From Siphonodentalium dalli (Eukaryota > Mollusca > Scaphopoda > Gadilida > Siphonodentaliidae), in contig CP136069.1 in NCBI GenBank assembly GCA_032622095.1, forward strand, positions 206,452,750 to 206,516,749: a stretch of DNA of 64,000 nucleotides. Direction: 5' to 3'. The stretch's first letter is position 1, and each line of letters opens with the position of its first letter. Below the pieces are notes generated by a model. It did no database searches. It was not told the origin of the DNA and saw only the letters and a program-made list of their open reading frames with translations. The translations under genes were made by a program, and so were the position numbers. This document shows, in pieces, positions 22,001 to 33,542 of the stretch.

Positions 22001-23580
22001 TCAATCTTATAGGCGAAAACGTCTATAGAAAATTAAAGACACGCTCCAAATGTCCAATAGGCAAACTTGAATTGTGTTTCGAGTCAATTTTTTGTAATAA
22101 TTGAATGAAATATGTAGACAAAACTTTTTACAGTACAACTACAAAATGACTACAATTGCCGTTTCGAATTTTTCGTCTTTTGTAAGTTTTTGACGTTATT
22201 TGTGTAAAAATATCATCCACAAATGTACAATATGTTTCGCCTATCGGTATTTATAATGGAGTCTAACTCACCTTTGCTCCTGACCACTTTAATCTGTTAT
22301 GTTAATTATTATGAACTTTGTTATGTTAATTATTATGAACTGGATACTGGAGTCTCTAAGTCAACCGGCGTAATTGATAAGTAGCGTTAATTTTGATTGG
22401 TAATTGATAAGTAACATTAATTTTGATAGGTCAGTCTCCGATATATATATTTAGTAATCAATTACTATATATAGTACTTTATTACTTTTTATAGATTTCC
22501 TGCCAAAACATCGAATAGTATAGCGTAGATCTCGCGTACACGTATATGCTTATCGCTCGCGAACGAGACCCCTGTGGGGTCTCGTTTCGAGCTCGCTATT
22601 AACTAGTACAATCTAATATAGCTAACAACTTGTGAATGTACTTTATAAACTAATCTAATCTAATATAGCATACAACTTGTGAATCTTTACTGAATAACAA
22701 ATTTATCATTAATTTATACTACCTCTTTAGTTACATAGCTAGGGTGGAACTAGTTTCATGCAGGCTGTCAAAACGAGGAGTTTATTTCGTCAATGTGGGC
22801 GAAAACAAACCAAGGTCCCCTTGAAAATAAACAGGGATAATCGCCCCATCCGCGCACGTCAAGTCAGGGGTGTACGATATCGTGGTAGGGACAACATGCC
22901 CCCACTCTTTAGCGATAAAGTATTTTTTTAATTGTATTTTTAAAATGTAAATTCAAAATAACGTTCCAATTCACAATGACGTCATTTGGGCAGTTCGACG
23001 TTTTCCCCTAATGAACTGCCTAATTTGCATGTCTAATGAACTGCCTAATTTGCATCTAATTATGTCATGAAAGCAGCACTAACCTAATGAACTTACGAAA
23101 TCTTTAACAAAATCGTTTCTCGATACCAATGATAGGGTGTAGACGCTGGGGGAGCTTGCAACTTATGTTGGTCTTTTAAACCAAGCTTCATAAAAGTCGT
23201 CACACTCTCGCGGGGGGGGGGGGTGGTGCTAAGAGAAAATTCTGGTACCCGGTATAAATTATCACCGGGAATCGAAGTTTTTGGTTGGCTGGGGATTCAC
23301 GTCGAAATCCCACCGGAATCTCGTCGGGATTATCAACTAATCCAACAGAACAATCCCGGAATCCTAACAAAATCCAGTCTCAATCGAGTCCCACATTATT
23401 CTGGTTGTATTTTCCCTTAGTGATTACAATGAATTACATGAACAGGATATGCATATCATTCCGCTCAATCTCCGGTCGATATTTCATTTAAATCCTGTTC
23501 AGAAGTCTGGAGAAATCCCTGCCAAACTTTCCCTCAAACCCGTTGAGAATTTCGGACAAATCTCCGATTTAATTGTACCC
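22000..23580. other. Intronic interval without clear features
   Basis: Short repeats only: 'ttatgttaattattatgaac' twice near 22300, 'aatgaactgcctaatttgca' twice near 23010-23055, a poly-G at 23212-23223. Short open frames here lack support. Confidence 0.35.
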
Positions 23581-23584
23581 TTAA

Positions 23585-23720
23585 AGTGATGTGAAACACT
23601 CCGGTAGGGTGATCAAATAGAACTGGAGAATAACCTTGCTCAAAGTAGTTATTTTAATAAATATTATATCCAAATTAACTATATACATCGTCATTCTTAT
23701 CAATTAATTAAATAAAGTGA
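23585..23720. repeat. Dispersed repeat shared with 10665-10790
   Basis: 'gatgtgaaacactccggtag', 'ggtgatcaaatagaactgga' and 'cttgctcaaagtag' match the copy near 10.7 kb. Shows that repeats of the left region also populate the gene intron. Confidence 0.6.
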
Positions 23721-25920
23721 TTTTCGATGGCGAAATCGTTTTCGTTCGTTTATCGCTGATAGATGCGTCCCGAATAGAGATGTAAATAGTTACAATTTAG
23801 CGTAGTTCACTCGATGTTTTCTATGGAGAGGTATGGTCAATTTGCTTGAGATTTTCAGCGATGCTAATGAAAAGCTACATTCCTCCAGTTGGCATAGCGC
23901 ATGCGTACCAACTTATCAGTTTCACACACACGAACAAGTCCATAATGTCTTTAAAATAATTTTTCGATAAAGTCTCACTCAATATATCGTCTTTCCCGTT
24001 GTCCAGTGGTAAATGTGAATATGGTCGTGTACGGGAACAACGAAGAGTCCAGGGGTGCTATTCACCCGCTGGGTTTATAATATAGTCCAGGTAGTTTTAC
24101 GAGGCGACGCTCAATGCGAAGCTATCTGTGGGAAGATGGGAAGAAATCGCCGCGCGGTATAGGATTATCCAATCAATGTGATTGGCGTCAATCATAGATT
24201 GACCACCGGTCACATAAACATGCTGCGCGTAACAGTACACGTTTCGGGTTCATTTCAACAATGAGCAACCGATGAAAAGTACGTGGGGCAAAATATACCA
24301 CCGACGAGCGTTTTTGGGCATTGTGGAGAGAAGAATCAAAATATTAGAGAACAAAGAAACCGACACCATTCACCAGCGCCGGAAAAATGATGCTTGGAAA
24401 TGGCATGGAAATTTCCAAACAGAACCAAATGACAAACAAAATTATTCTGAGACGTTATCTTCTTGGCTCTTCATTTTCACGCTGTGCTAATTAAAACACC
24501 TCAATAATATCATTGAAACTCATTCTGCAGATGTATAAACGCCAGCATGAGTCTCCACACAATTATACCAAAAAATTATACCGTTATACATGCCGATTGT
24601 GGCCGGTGAGTGTTCACGAATTAGTCGTGAGACGTTGTCAATTGACAAGTGACAAATCTGATAGATTGGATCAATCACATCATCGACAGCGTGTGTCGTT
24701 GGCGCTGAAGCAAAGATACCTTTGCGTTCAGCCACTACCAAATAAACTACCTGGTTTATAAAATAGTCTCGCTTGGTGAATACCACCCCAGAGGTTTTAC
24801 ACTTTTATGTTTCAATAACCTGTTCTGCCGGTAAGCATAATATAGATACATTAACAGAGGTATTGGTGATTGTGTGGTTTAAGCGGGGGTGAAGCTGTAT
24901 CTCATAGACAGGAGTAGTTATTCCAAGAGTTGGGGTATTATGTGGCAAAATGTCTGAGATATCATGATACCCTCGTATAATAAGGTCTGAGATATCATGA
25001 TGTATACCCTTGTTTATGGCGTGTATCATACTATTGTTTACTATAGGATGATACTGACTTGACCATCCCTCGAATATACAATGGTTACTACCAGTCATAA
25101 CCAATTCAGAATATTATCTTGTTAATTATGGTTGTATGGTCTTTTACTATACCATTTATATATCCCATGTGTTATGCTTACTTATATACATTTAACCTTA
25201 TCAGTTACAATCACTTGGGGAAAGGAAGATTATCCTAGATCCGAGAACACATCAAACTATATCTACTATCTTATGTACTATCGGACACCCTTCACATTCC
25301 GATACCCACAATTCAGTTCAATATACCAGATGACGCCTGGGAATAATTCCTCGATATTCCATGATAATCCCATATAATTAGGTGACTTGTTATTTAATCC
25401 TACAAAAAAGATGCATAATCCAAATTAACGCTCGCAAATTACTATTTGCTTGGCTTCAGGGGTAAAAGATATGTTATTAGAGTTCAGGAATCCCTCAATA
25501 AAGCTCAGAGTGATCAGATATTCATTTTTTAAATCTATTATTTTTCACCACCAATAATTTTTAGTGGCCCAGTATAAGTCGACGGAAAGACGGTCTCGGA
25601 CCAAATTGCGGATGGAGATTGTTAAATCTAAAATCAAGTGGCTTTTTTGTGTCAGATATTTGACAAACTGGCAAAATTTTGCTGAACAAAATGTTGACAA
25701 ATAACAGGTTTTGGGGAAGTTTATACTATAGTTGACTTAGCATTCTTTTTTTGGGCAATTAATCGATTCTGATAACCGAAGTGGCATTTCAAAAAATGTT
25801 GTTTACCTTTAAATAAAATTGTAATTAATTCCTCATAACAATTAATAATGTGTCGTTTGGAAAGAATTGTGCATAATGTGCTCTAACATTATATTTACCA
25901 GACAAAAAACACATACTTGA
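23721..25920. other. Intronic interval without clear features
   Basis: AT-rich. 25440-25790 carries degraded phrases of TTAA-MITE-3 (ggcttcaggggtaaaagat, 'aagctcagagt', 'cgaagtggcatttcaaaaaa') without recognisable ends. 24940-25015 has 'tgagatatcatgat' twice. No exon found. Confidence 0.4.
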
Positions 25921-25927
25921 GGGTATC

Positions 25928-26400
25928 ACCCCCCCCCCCCCCCCCCCCCCTCCATCCCGAATCCTGAATACCAGTTATTTTTGGGGGGTGAATTCTGAAT
26001 ACCAGTTAATTTTGGGGGTGAATCCTGAATACATGTTAAGAAATAATATGCGATAAATGACATACAAATTGACTGTTTTAATATCAGACAGATACAAGCA
26101 GAAGTTACATAACACATTATGATCCATTATGCCCGAAGAGACACCGGTCGCGTAGGCGTTATGAGGCCGTTATGATACGATTAATTAATGATACTTTATG
26201 ATGGCATGGTGGTCGAATATGCCCAAGAAGCTATTCTACCCACTCATTCATACAGATAACTAGCACAAAATTTTATTTTGCGCCATCAAAACCTGCGTCA
26301 AAGATGTTTTGCTTGAACCCGAATACCAGTTAATTTGGGGGTATGAATCCCGCGTACGGCTTCAAAGCACCCTGAATCCCGCGTACCGAAAAGAAGGGGG
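25928..26400. repeat. Long poly-C and short tandem phrase
   Basis: A C run of about 22 is followed by three or four copies of 'cctgaataccagttaatttt' plus 'gggggtgaat' at about 30-40-bp spacing; two further phrases lie near 26320 and 26375. Open frames through the C run are spurious. Confidence 0.75.
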
Positions 26401-26576
26401 TGATAACCTCTTACTTGGTCAACCCTTCCTGGATTCTCATTCAGTTATAACAATAAACATTGCTATGGTCTATGATCACATTTGATGGGATTATCAATAA
26501 ATTTATGCAGGCGACAGGCACGTGAAAATGTGATACAAATGCAGAAGGATTCATTTTTATTTTCAATTTGTGTTAA

Positions 26577-27055
26577 AGGTACTCAATCCGTAAAGAGGGT
26601 CCCCATCTCAACAGATTCCAACAACAACAATCCGATCAGAGGGTCCTATATTACTATTTCTTTGGCTTTGGGTGTAAAAAATATTTGATTCGAGTCGAGG
26701 AACCCATCAAACAAAGCTCAGAGTTATTAGATATTGATTTTTGAAATTTGTTAACTGCTCGAGATGAGTACTAATAACTGTCGTCAATTTGGTAACCTGC
26801 TCGAGATTTTACGCCAAAACTCTATTCAAACAGACACGGATGGATAACTCTATAATCAAGTGGTAATAATAACGAAATTTTGACTGTCTTCTGGGCCAGA
26901 AAGAATTCCCGATAATGAAAAATAATAGATTTCTAAAATCGATATCTAACAAATCTGAGCTTTGATGGGTGACTTCCTCGACTCGAATCAAATATTTTTG
27001 ACCACCGAAGCCATTGAAATAGTAATTGAGAGGAGCTTTATCGGATTGAGTACCA
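26577..27055. mobile_element. TTAA-MITE-3 copy 2
   Basis: AGGTACTCAATCCG at the left end, CGGATTGAGTACC at the right, TTAA at 26573-26576 and 27056-27059. The arms form an imperfect long inverted repeat around 'gattcgagtcgagg' and 'cctcgactcgaatcaaat'. The right flank enters the 68-bp array directly. Confidence 0.85.
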
Positions 27056-27057
27056 TT

Positions 27058-28290
27058 AAACTTATTATCTGAACATTCCCTAAAGGATAACTACTCATCA
27101 GTGAGTATTTAGCATACAAAGGGTTAAACTTATTATCTAAATATTCCTTTAGGGATAACTACTCATCAGTGTGAATATTTAGTATACAAAGTGTTAAAAT
27201 TATTATATTAACATTACATAAGGGTTAACTTCTCATCGGTGATTATTTAATATACAAAGGGTTAAACTTATTATCTAAACATTCCCAAATGGATAACTAC
27301 TCATCAGTGATTATTTAATATACAAAGGGTTAAACTTATTATCTAAACATTCCTCAATGGATAACTACTCATCGGCGAGTATTTAGCATATAAATTGTTA
27401 AACGTAGTATCTGAACATTCCCTAAGGGGTAACTACTCATCAGTGAGTATTTAGTATTCAAAGGGTTAAACTTATTATCTGAACATTTCCTATTGGATAA
27501 CTGCTCATCAATTATTCTTTAGCATACAAGGGGTTAAACTTATTATCTGAACGTTCCCTATAAGATAACTACTCATCAGTGAGTATTTAGTATCCAAAGG
27601 ATTACACTTATTATCTGAACATTCACTGAGGGGTAACTACTCATCAGTGAGTATTTAATATACAAAGGATTAAACTTATTATCTGAACATTCCTCAATGG
27701 ATAACTACTCATCGGTGAGTATTTAGCATATAAATTGTTAAACGTAGTATCTGAACATTCCCCAAGGGGTAACTACTCATCAGTGAGTATTTAGTATTCA
27801 AAGGTTTAAAATTATTATCTGAACATTCACTAAGGGATAACTACTCATCAGTGAGTATTTAGCATGCAAAGGGTTAAACTTATTATCTGAAACATTCCCA
27901 AAGGGATAACTACTCATCAGTGAGTATTTAGTATACAAAGGGTTAAACTTATTATCTGAACATTCCTCAAGGGATAACTACTCATCAGTGAATAGTTATC
28001 ATATAAAGGGTTAAACTTATTATCTGAACATTCCCTAAGGAATAACTACTCATCAGTGAGAATTTAGTATGCAACGGGTTAAACTTATTATCTAAACATG
28101 CCCAAAGGGATAACTACTCACCAGTGAGTATTTAGTACGCAAAGGGTTAAACTTATTATCTGAACATTCCTCAATGGATAACTACTCATCAGTGAGTATT
28201 TAGTATACAAAGAGTTAAACTTATTATCTGTATATTCCCTAATTGATAACTACTCAACTACTTAGTATTTAGTATATAAAGGGTTAATTT
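27058..28290 (+). repeat. 68-bp minisatellite, ~18 diverged copies
   Basis: Unit: 'aaacttattatctgaacatt', then 'ccctaagggataactactca', then 'tcagtgagtatttag.atac' and 'aaagggtt'. Spacing is 68 bp (27058, 27126 and on) with frequent substitutions, so it is older than the 33-bp array downstream. Confidence 0.92.
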
Positions 28291-28604
28291 AGTATTTAGT
28301 ATATAAAGGGTTAATTTTTTATACATTTTCAATAAATCCTTTAGTTGAGAAATGCATCTTTATTTTTGGAAGATTTAAATTTTTTTAATTTAAATTTTAA
28401 TGGCTGCAATAAGTGATCCATTTCTATACTGAATTTATTCTCCCAACGAAATGTTTGGAATGGTCTGTTGTTCACGTGGAGGGATGATTAGGTAATAAAA
28501 GCAGACGACAGACAGATGACGAGATCATAAAAGTGTTGATGTATTTCTATGCATTGGTGGGAAATGTTCAGAAAATAAGTTCAACAAACGACATATTATA
28601 TTAA

Positions 28605-29014
28605 AGGTACTCAATCTGATTCGATAGTCCCCATATCATCAGATTCCAACAACAACAACATTTTTTTGAAATGCCGCTTCAGTTATCAAAATCGATTAAT
28701 TGCCCAAAAATAATGCTAACCACAGACAACTATAGTATAAAATTGCCCAAAAACGTGTTATTTATCAACGTTTTGTTCTGACACAAAAAACAACTGGATT
28801 TTAGAGTTATCGATCTTCATCCGCTAACTGGTCAGATAAGTTCTTCTCGTCGACAGTTTACTGGGCCACCTCAAATTAAAATAATAGATTTCAAACATCG
28901 ATATCTGTTCACTCTGAGCTTTGATGGGTGGGTTCCTCGACTCGAATCAGATATTTTTTACCCCCGAAGCCAAGAAAATAGCAATTTAGGAGGGTTAATT
29001 CGGATTGAGTACCT
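28605..29014. mobile_element. TTAA-MITE-3 copy 3
   Basis: AGGTACTCAATCTG at the left end, CGGATTGAGTACCT at the right, TTAA immediately outside (28601-28604, 29015-29018). Lies between the 68-bp and 33-bp arrays. Its right flank, 'catttcctgaaggaacgata', is a degenerate 68-bp unit. Confidence 0.85.
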
Positions 29015-29052
29015 TTAACATTTCCTGAAGGAACGATACTCGTCAATGAGTA

Positions 29053-30118
29053 TATAGTAAAGAAAGGGTTAAACTTATTATCTTATTTAGTAAAGAAAGG
29101 GTTAAACTTATTATCTTATTTAGTAAAGAAAGGGTTAAACTTATTATCTTATTTAGTAAAGAAAGGGTTAAACTTATTATCTTATTTAGTAAAGAAAGGG
29201 TTAAACTTATTATCTTATTTAGTAAAGAAAGGGTTAAACTTATTATCTTATTTAGTAAAGAAAGGGTTAAACTTATTATCTTATTTAGTAAAGAAAGGGT
29301 TAAACTTATTATCTTATTTAGTAAAGAAAGGGTTAAACTTATTATCTTATTTAGTAAAGAAAGGGTTAAACTTATTTAGTAAGGAAAGGGTTAAACTTAT
29401 TATCTTATTTAGTAAAGAAAGGGTTAAACTTATTATCTTATTTAGTAAAGAAAGGGTTAAACTTATTATCTTATTTAGTAAAGAAAGGGTTAAACTTATT
29501 ATCTTATTTAGTAAAGAAAGTGTTAAACTTATTATCCTATTTAGTAAAGAAAGGGTTAAACTTATTATCTTATTTAGTAAAGAAAGGGTTAAACTTATTA
29601 TCTTAATTAATAAAGAAAGGGTTAAACTTATTATCTTATTTAGTAAAGAAAGGGTTAAACTTATTATCTTATTTAGTAAAGAAAGGGTTAAACTTATTAT
29701 CTTATTTAGTAAAGAAAGGGTTAAACTTATTATCTTATTTAGTAAAGAAAGGGTTAAACTTATGATCTTATTTAGTAAAGAAAGGGTTAAACTTATTATC
29801 TTATTTAGTAAAGAAAGGGTTAAACTTATTATCTTATTTAGTAAAGAAAGGGTTAAACTTATTATCTTATTTAGTAAAGAAAGGGTTAAACTTATTATCT
29901 TATTTAGTAAAGAAAGGGTTAAACTTATTATCTTATTTAGTAAAGAAAGGGTTAAACTTATTATCTTATTTAGTAAAGAAAGGGATAAAATTAGTATCTT
30001 ATTTAGTAAAGAAAGGGTTAAACTTATTATCTTATTTAGTAAATAATGGGTTAAACTTATTATCTTATTTAGTAAAGAAAGGGTTAAACTTATTATCTTA
30101 TTTAGTAAAGAAAGGGTT
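29053..30118 (+). repeat. 33-bp minisatellite, ~32 copies
   Basis: Unit 'ttatttagtaaagaaagggt' plus 'taaacttattatc', highly uniform, with one shortened unit near 29360-29385. The unit equals the join of the two ends of the 68-bp repeat ('tttag.a.a.aaagggttaaac' + 'ttattatct') with ~35 bp deleted. Open frames of 275 codons on the minus strand and 94 on the plus strand are periodicity artefacts. It ends 66 bp before the exon 2 acceptor. Confidence 0.93.
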
Positions 30119-30184
30119 ATTCTACAACCGAGTGTACGATTCAAAAGTACTTCAATTACTGATTCTATTTTCATGTCCTTCCAG

Positions 30185-30385
30185 TGTTGTCACCAGGGAA
30201 ACAGTTATACCACTATATCTCAGGATCAAACAAGGCATGGATAGTCACCCTTGATAGCTCAACAGCTGGAATGCGTTCGTGGCAGGGGTCCATAGACAAA
30301 TGTGCGGAGCATGATGGAGAGTTGCTACCTATTACCGATATTACATCGTATAGCATTCTCGATGCCCTTGACGTGGCATATCCAG
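30185..30385 (+). CDS. Exon 2 of the lectin-type gene (start of C-type-lectin-like domain)
   Basis: After the acceptor 'ccttccag' two bases complete the codon left open by exon 1 (D-V-L-S-P-G-K). Residues include AWIVTLDSS, SWQGSIDKCAEHDGELLPI and SILDALDVA. The pattern W...A...C...G.L..I resembles the first half of a C-type lectin-like fold (SWQ..I..C....G.LLPI); the C-terminal half with the WIG/WND loop and last cysteines would lie in a later exon. The exon ends CCAG|GTGATA, again phase 1, so it is symmetric. No following exon was recognised up to 64000. If read through the donor, the frame stops within 11 codons. Confidence 0.75.
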
Positions 30386-30417
30386 GTGATAATAATATAA
30401 TAGTAAATTGTATTTAA

Positions 30418-30855
30418 AGGTACTCAATCCGATTTGATGGTCCCCATATCATCAGATTCCAACAACAACAACATTTTTACAAATGCCGCTTCGGTTTTCA
30501 TAATTGATTAATTTCCCAAAAATAATGCTAAAACCACTGTCAACTCTAGTATACAATTTACCGAAATGTGTTATCTATCAACATGTTGTTCGACAAAATA
30601 TGGCCTTATTGTCAACAGAAAGCATCTTGGTTTTAGAGTTATCCAACTTCATCCGCAATTTTGTCCGAGACCGTCGGCTCGTCGACTATTTACTTGGCCA
30701 CTTATAATTCTCGATGGTGAAAAAAAAATAGATTTCAAAAATCGATATCTAATAACTCTTGAGCTTTGATGGGTGGGTTCCTCGACTCGAATCAAATATT
30801 TTATACCCGCGAATCCAAATAAATAGTAATTGAGGGGCGCTTAATCGGGTTATCT
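30418..30855. mobile_element. TTAA-MITE-3 copy 4
   Basis: AGGTACTCAATCCG at the left end, a decayed CGGGTTATCT at the right, TTAA at 30414-30417 and 30856-30859. Inserted 28 bp past the exon 2 donor. A poly-A (30720) and the 'cctcgactcgaatcaaat' phrase mark the right half. No ORF of note. Confidence 0.8.
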
Positions 30856-30859
30856 TTAA

Positions 30860-31570
30860 GTAATACTCTCTATTTCCTGATGCAATTACACATTTTAAAT
30901 ACATGCGACAGGGATATAAATACATGCGACAGGGGGGTATTAAATACATGTGAATCGATTTAGTAAGTGTGTGGTTAGGCAAATAGCCAACACTCAATCC
31001 ACTTGTACCCAAATCACTCAAATGTATATGTCATTAACTTCGGTCAAAGGTGAAAGTTCATATTTACAGAATGGGATAAGGCACGTATACTGATTGGGCC
31101 TATTTTGCCAAGAGACAAAATACATGAACATTTTGGTACAGGACATGTGGGTACAAGCGCTTATAGATCTTTGTTTGTCGTCAATGTAATAGCATAGAGT
31201 CCCACACTGTGCAAATGTGTATATTTACATACTAAGTGTGATTATCAATAAATCCAGTATTCTGATTGGTCGGCGCCCACGTGGCTAGTTGCAATTATTT
31301 CTCGGTGAACGCGCAACAGCTCATAACTGCAGCCTCATAATTACATCGACGCGTCACCGGTTTCGGAAAGAAGAACGCGTAATGTTTTGGGCGCATTTGG
31401 ACTCGCGCAGGATTTACTTAATAAATCATCATGTTTCAATATAAAGAGCCTCGTTGTTCCTGTTAACGTTGCCAAGGACGCTATGTGATATTTTGGGCTG
31501 GTTTTGTCACGATACACTTTTCGATTTAAATACATTTACAAAAGTGGCTTTTTCGCTAAATGTATATAAA
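30860..31570. other. Gene-free interval
   Basis: A 'taaatacatg.gacaggg' phrase is repeated near 30895-30950. No exon continuing the lectin domain was recognised. Nothing else supported. Confidence 0.35.
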
Positions 31571-31577
31571 TATAAGA

Positions 31578-31726
31578 ATTAACTGTCATGTGGACTGTAT
31601 TTATGGAGATGTAACCGTGATGTAAGTGGTCATAACTTGTATGTAAAACCCTTCGGGTTTTACACAAGTTATAACCACTTACCTTACGGTTACATCTCCA
31701 TAAAAACAGTCCACATGACAGTTAAT
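31578..31726. mobile_element. Hairpin MITE-like palindrome
   Basis: ATTAACTGTCATGTGGACTG at the left pairs with its complement at the right; arms ~65 bp, tip 'aaacccttcgggttt'. 'ataag' and 'cttat' continue the pairing outside. It directly abuts the start of unit S1. Confidence 0.8.
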
Positions 31727-32219
31727 CCTTATATCACAACACTAGTCGGGATGCGATTGCCCCGTCCTTCCTAGACATAAAACAGGCTCAGATGGCGTTA
31801 TTCCCTGCATATTCATGTGAGAAAACTTGGTATCACAGCCTATATTAGTAACGCTCACCTCGGTGGACAAATCTTTTGTGTGAGTACTCGGAATTGGATA
31901 ATTGGTCAATCAAGGCGTGTGACACTAATATAATATGCACATAGGCCTATTATAATTACGCCAGAACGTTTTACAGCGCAGGCGTCTACTTAAAACATAT
32001 CTACAGTAAATAAAAGGGCGGTCACCGGACTTCATTAAATATTATAACTTTCATTGGTCGAGGGTTGAATGGTAGGATATAAGTCTGTTTATCGGCTATT
32101 ATGCATTGCGTTTTCGTAATCTCTACCAGAGCGCACCTGTCAAACTTCCTTTCTGACTCTGTCACCGGCTCGGTACTTGTCTGTGCTTTCTATATTTAGC
32201 GCGGGATTTTCCAGCAAAA

Positions 32220-32405
32220 ATGGCGAAAACCGATCGCCAGAAAGTCAAATTTCCTATGCGCGTTGAGAACAATTCCCGCACTAAAAACTTAATGGCAGAA
32301 TGGAGGAACAGAGCGGTAATTTTGTTGACGATTTTAGCAAGCTACTCGTCAACATTGCAGCAAATTAGAACTCTTGTGTTTGACTTGCCACGCGTATTGT
32401 CGTGA
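32220..32405 (+). CDS. Hypothetical ORF of the S unit, 61 codons (S1 copy)
   Basis: ATG in good context (AAAAATGG) after 'tatatttagc' ~25 bases upstream. Protein starts MAKTDRQKVKFPMRVENN, with a hydrophobic stretch VILLTILASYSS. Counterparts lie at 39378-39563 (61 codons) and 53785 (one-base deletion shifts the end). Differences from the S2 copy are mostly amino-acid changing (Q/P, P/L, A/T, N/I), which argues against strong constraint. It may be a first exon, a decayed gene or chance. Not recognised. Confidence 0.3.
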   Translation: MAKTDRQKVKFPMRVENNSRTKNLMAEWRNRAVILLTILASYSSTLQQIRTLVFDLPRVLS

Positions 32406-32902
32406 CATTGTCGTCCATGTGCATTCATACTTTTGTGTTGATAAAATAATCGGAGAACCAAATCACACCGTTTCGCAATATAGTTCTTTGCTTCTAGTGG
32501 GACTTTCGAAACTTAACCTATGAAATTACACAAATTTTAATCGATATTGTGTATGTTTAACAAGGGCAGCATGTTGCACAGCTCGCTTAGTATATATCTT
32601 AATATCGCGGAAGTCCACCAAATGTGGGTAAAATGTCGCCGGTGTGATGCACAATCGAGGTGACTAATAGGTGAAAATCACCAACTTCAAACTTCTCCTA
32701 GGTCTCCCATACCAGTTGAGGCCTAAGCACAATATGGTTACCAGAGGATTAATTTGGTGATGTCACTAAATTCAACCTCAAGGGAGTTAACCCTGCATGG
32801 AGTTTGGCGTTTTCGTTGTAAATCCACGGTCTATATTTTGACAGTTTTATGGTAGCTAGGTCATGTAGTTGTTGGTCGAATTACAAAACACTCGGTATCA
32901 AA

Positions 32903-33085
32903 TGAGTTGCGGGTTAATATATGAGTTTCGTGGTTCATATATGAGTTGCGGGGTTAATATATGAGTTGCGTGGTTCATATATGAGTTGCGGGGTTAATAT
33001 ATGAATTTCGGTGTTAATATATGAGTTGCGGGGTTAATATATGAGTTACGGGCTTAATATATGAGTTGCAGGATTAATATATGCC
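32903..33085 (+). repeat. 20-bp tandem repeat in S1
   Basis: About nine copies of 'atgagttgcggggttaatat' with single-base variants. Same array at 39950-40122, 44270-44415 and 54355-54527 with different copy numbers, marking equivalent positions in the four units. Confidence 0.9.
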
Positions 33086-33542
33086 GTTGGGGCGAATACC
33101 AAGCCTTTGTTTAACAACAAAACAAGTCTCCCACGGACGATATCGATGCATCGATCAAAGCATCGATCTCTTTCCATTGTTCTAATAAAGCCTGAGTGAA
33201 CAGTGCTAATTTTAGAGTTAATTGTTGTTATTAGTCCTGTATTATACTGTGCACAAAAATTGTGGTACGTGTATTAATAATGCATATAATGATTTGGTTA
33301 GAATTTGAAAGCAATTCTAATGCAGCACGCGTCGTCCGGAATGTTTGTGAGTGATCGAATGTATCCCTTTTGTGTGTACTGGCGAATAGGTATGTGTGTA
33401 TGGATTTCGACAGAGAAAGATGGTGTTGTATCTATGTACTGACGTAGGTATGATTGTGTGTATAGATTTCCAGATAGAGAAAGAGTGTGTGTCTTGTTGC
33501 TATGTACTGCGTAAATAATGTGTGTGTGTGTGTATGGACTTA

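Larger units (their letters stand above)
20825..30184 (+). other. Intron 1 of the lectin-type gene
   Basis: Bounded by GTAAGT (20825) and a pyrimidine-rich acceptor 'tcatgtccttccag' ending at 30184. It contains several dispersed repeats, TTAA-MITE-3 copy 2, poly-C tracts, the 68-bp and 33-bp arrays and MITE-3 copy 3. No further exon in the same frame was recognised between the two. Confidence 0.7.

Noticed and set aside
27058-30118. Interstitial telomeric sequence because of repeated 'agggttaa'
   Set aside because: The period is 68 or 33 bp, not 6-7 bp; the motif is part of a longer unit.
29347-30174. 275-codon minus-strand frame with LSLLNKIISLT repeats
   Set aside because: By-product of the 33-bp array; no signal, domain or splice support.
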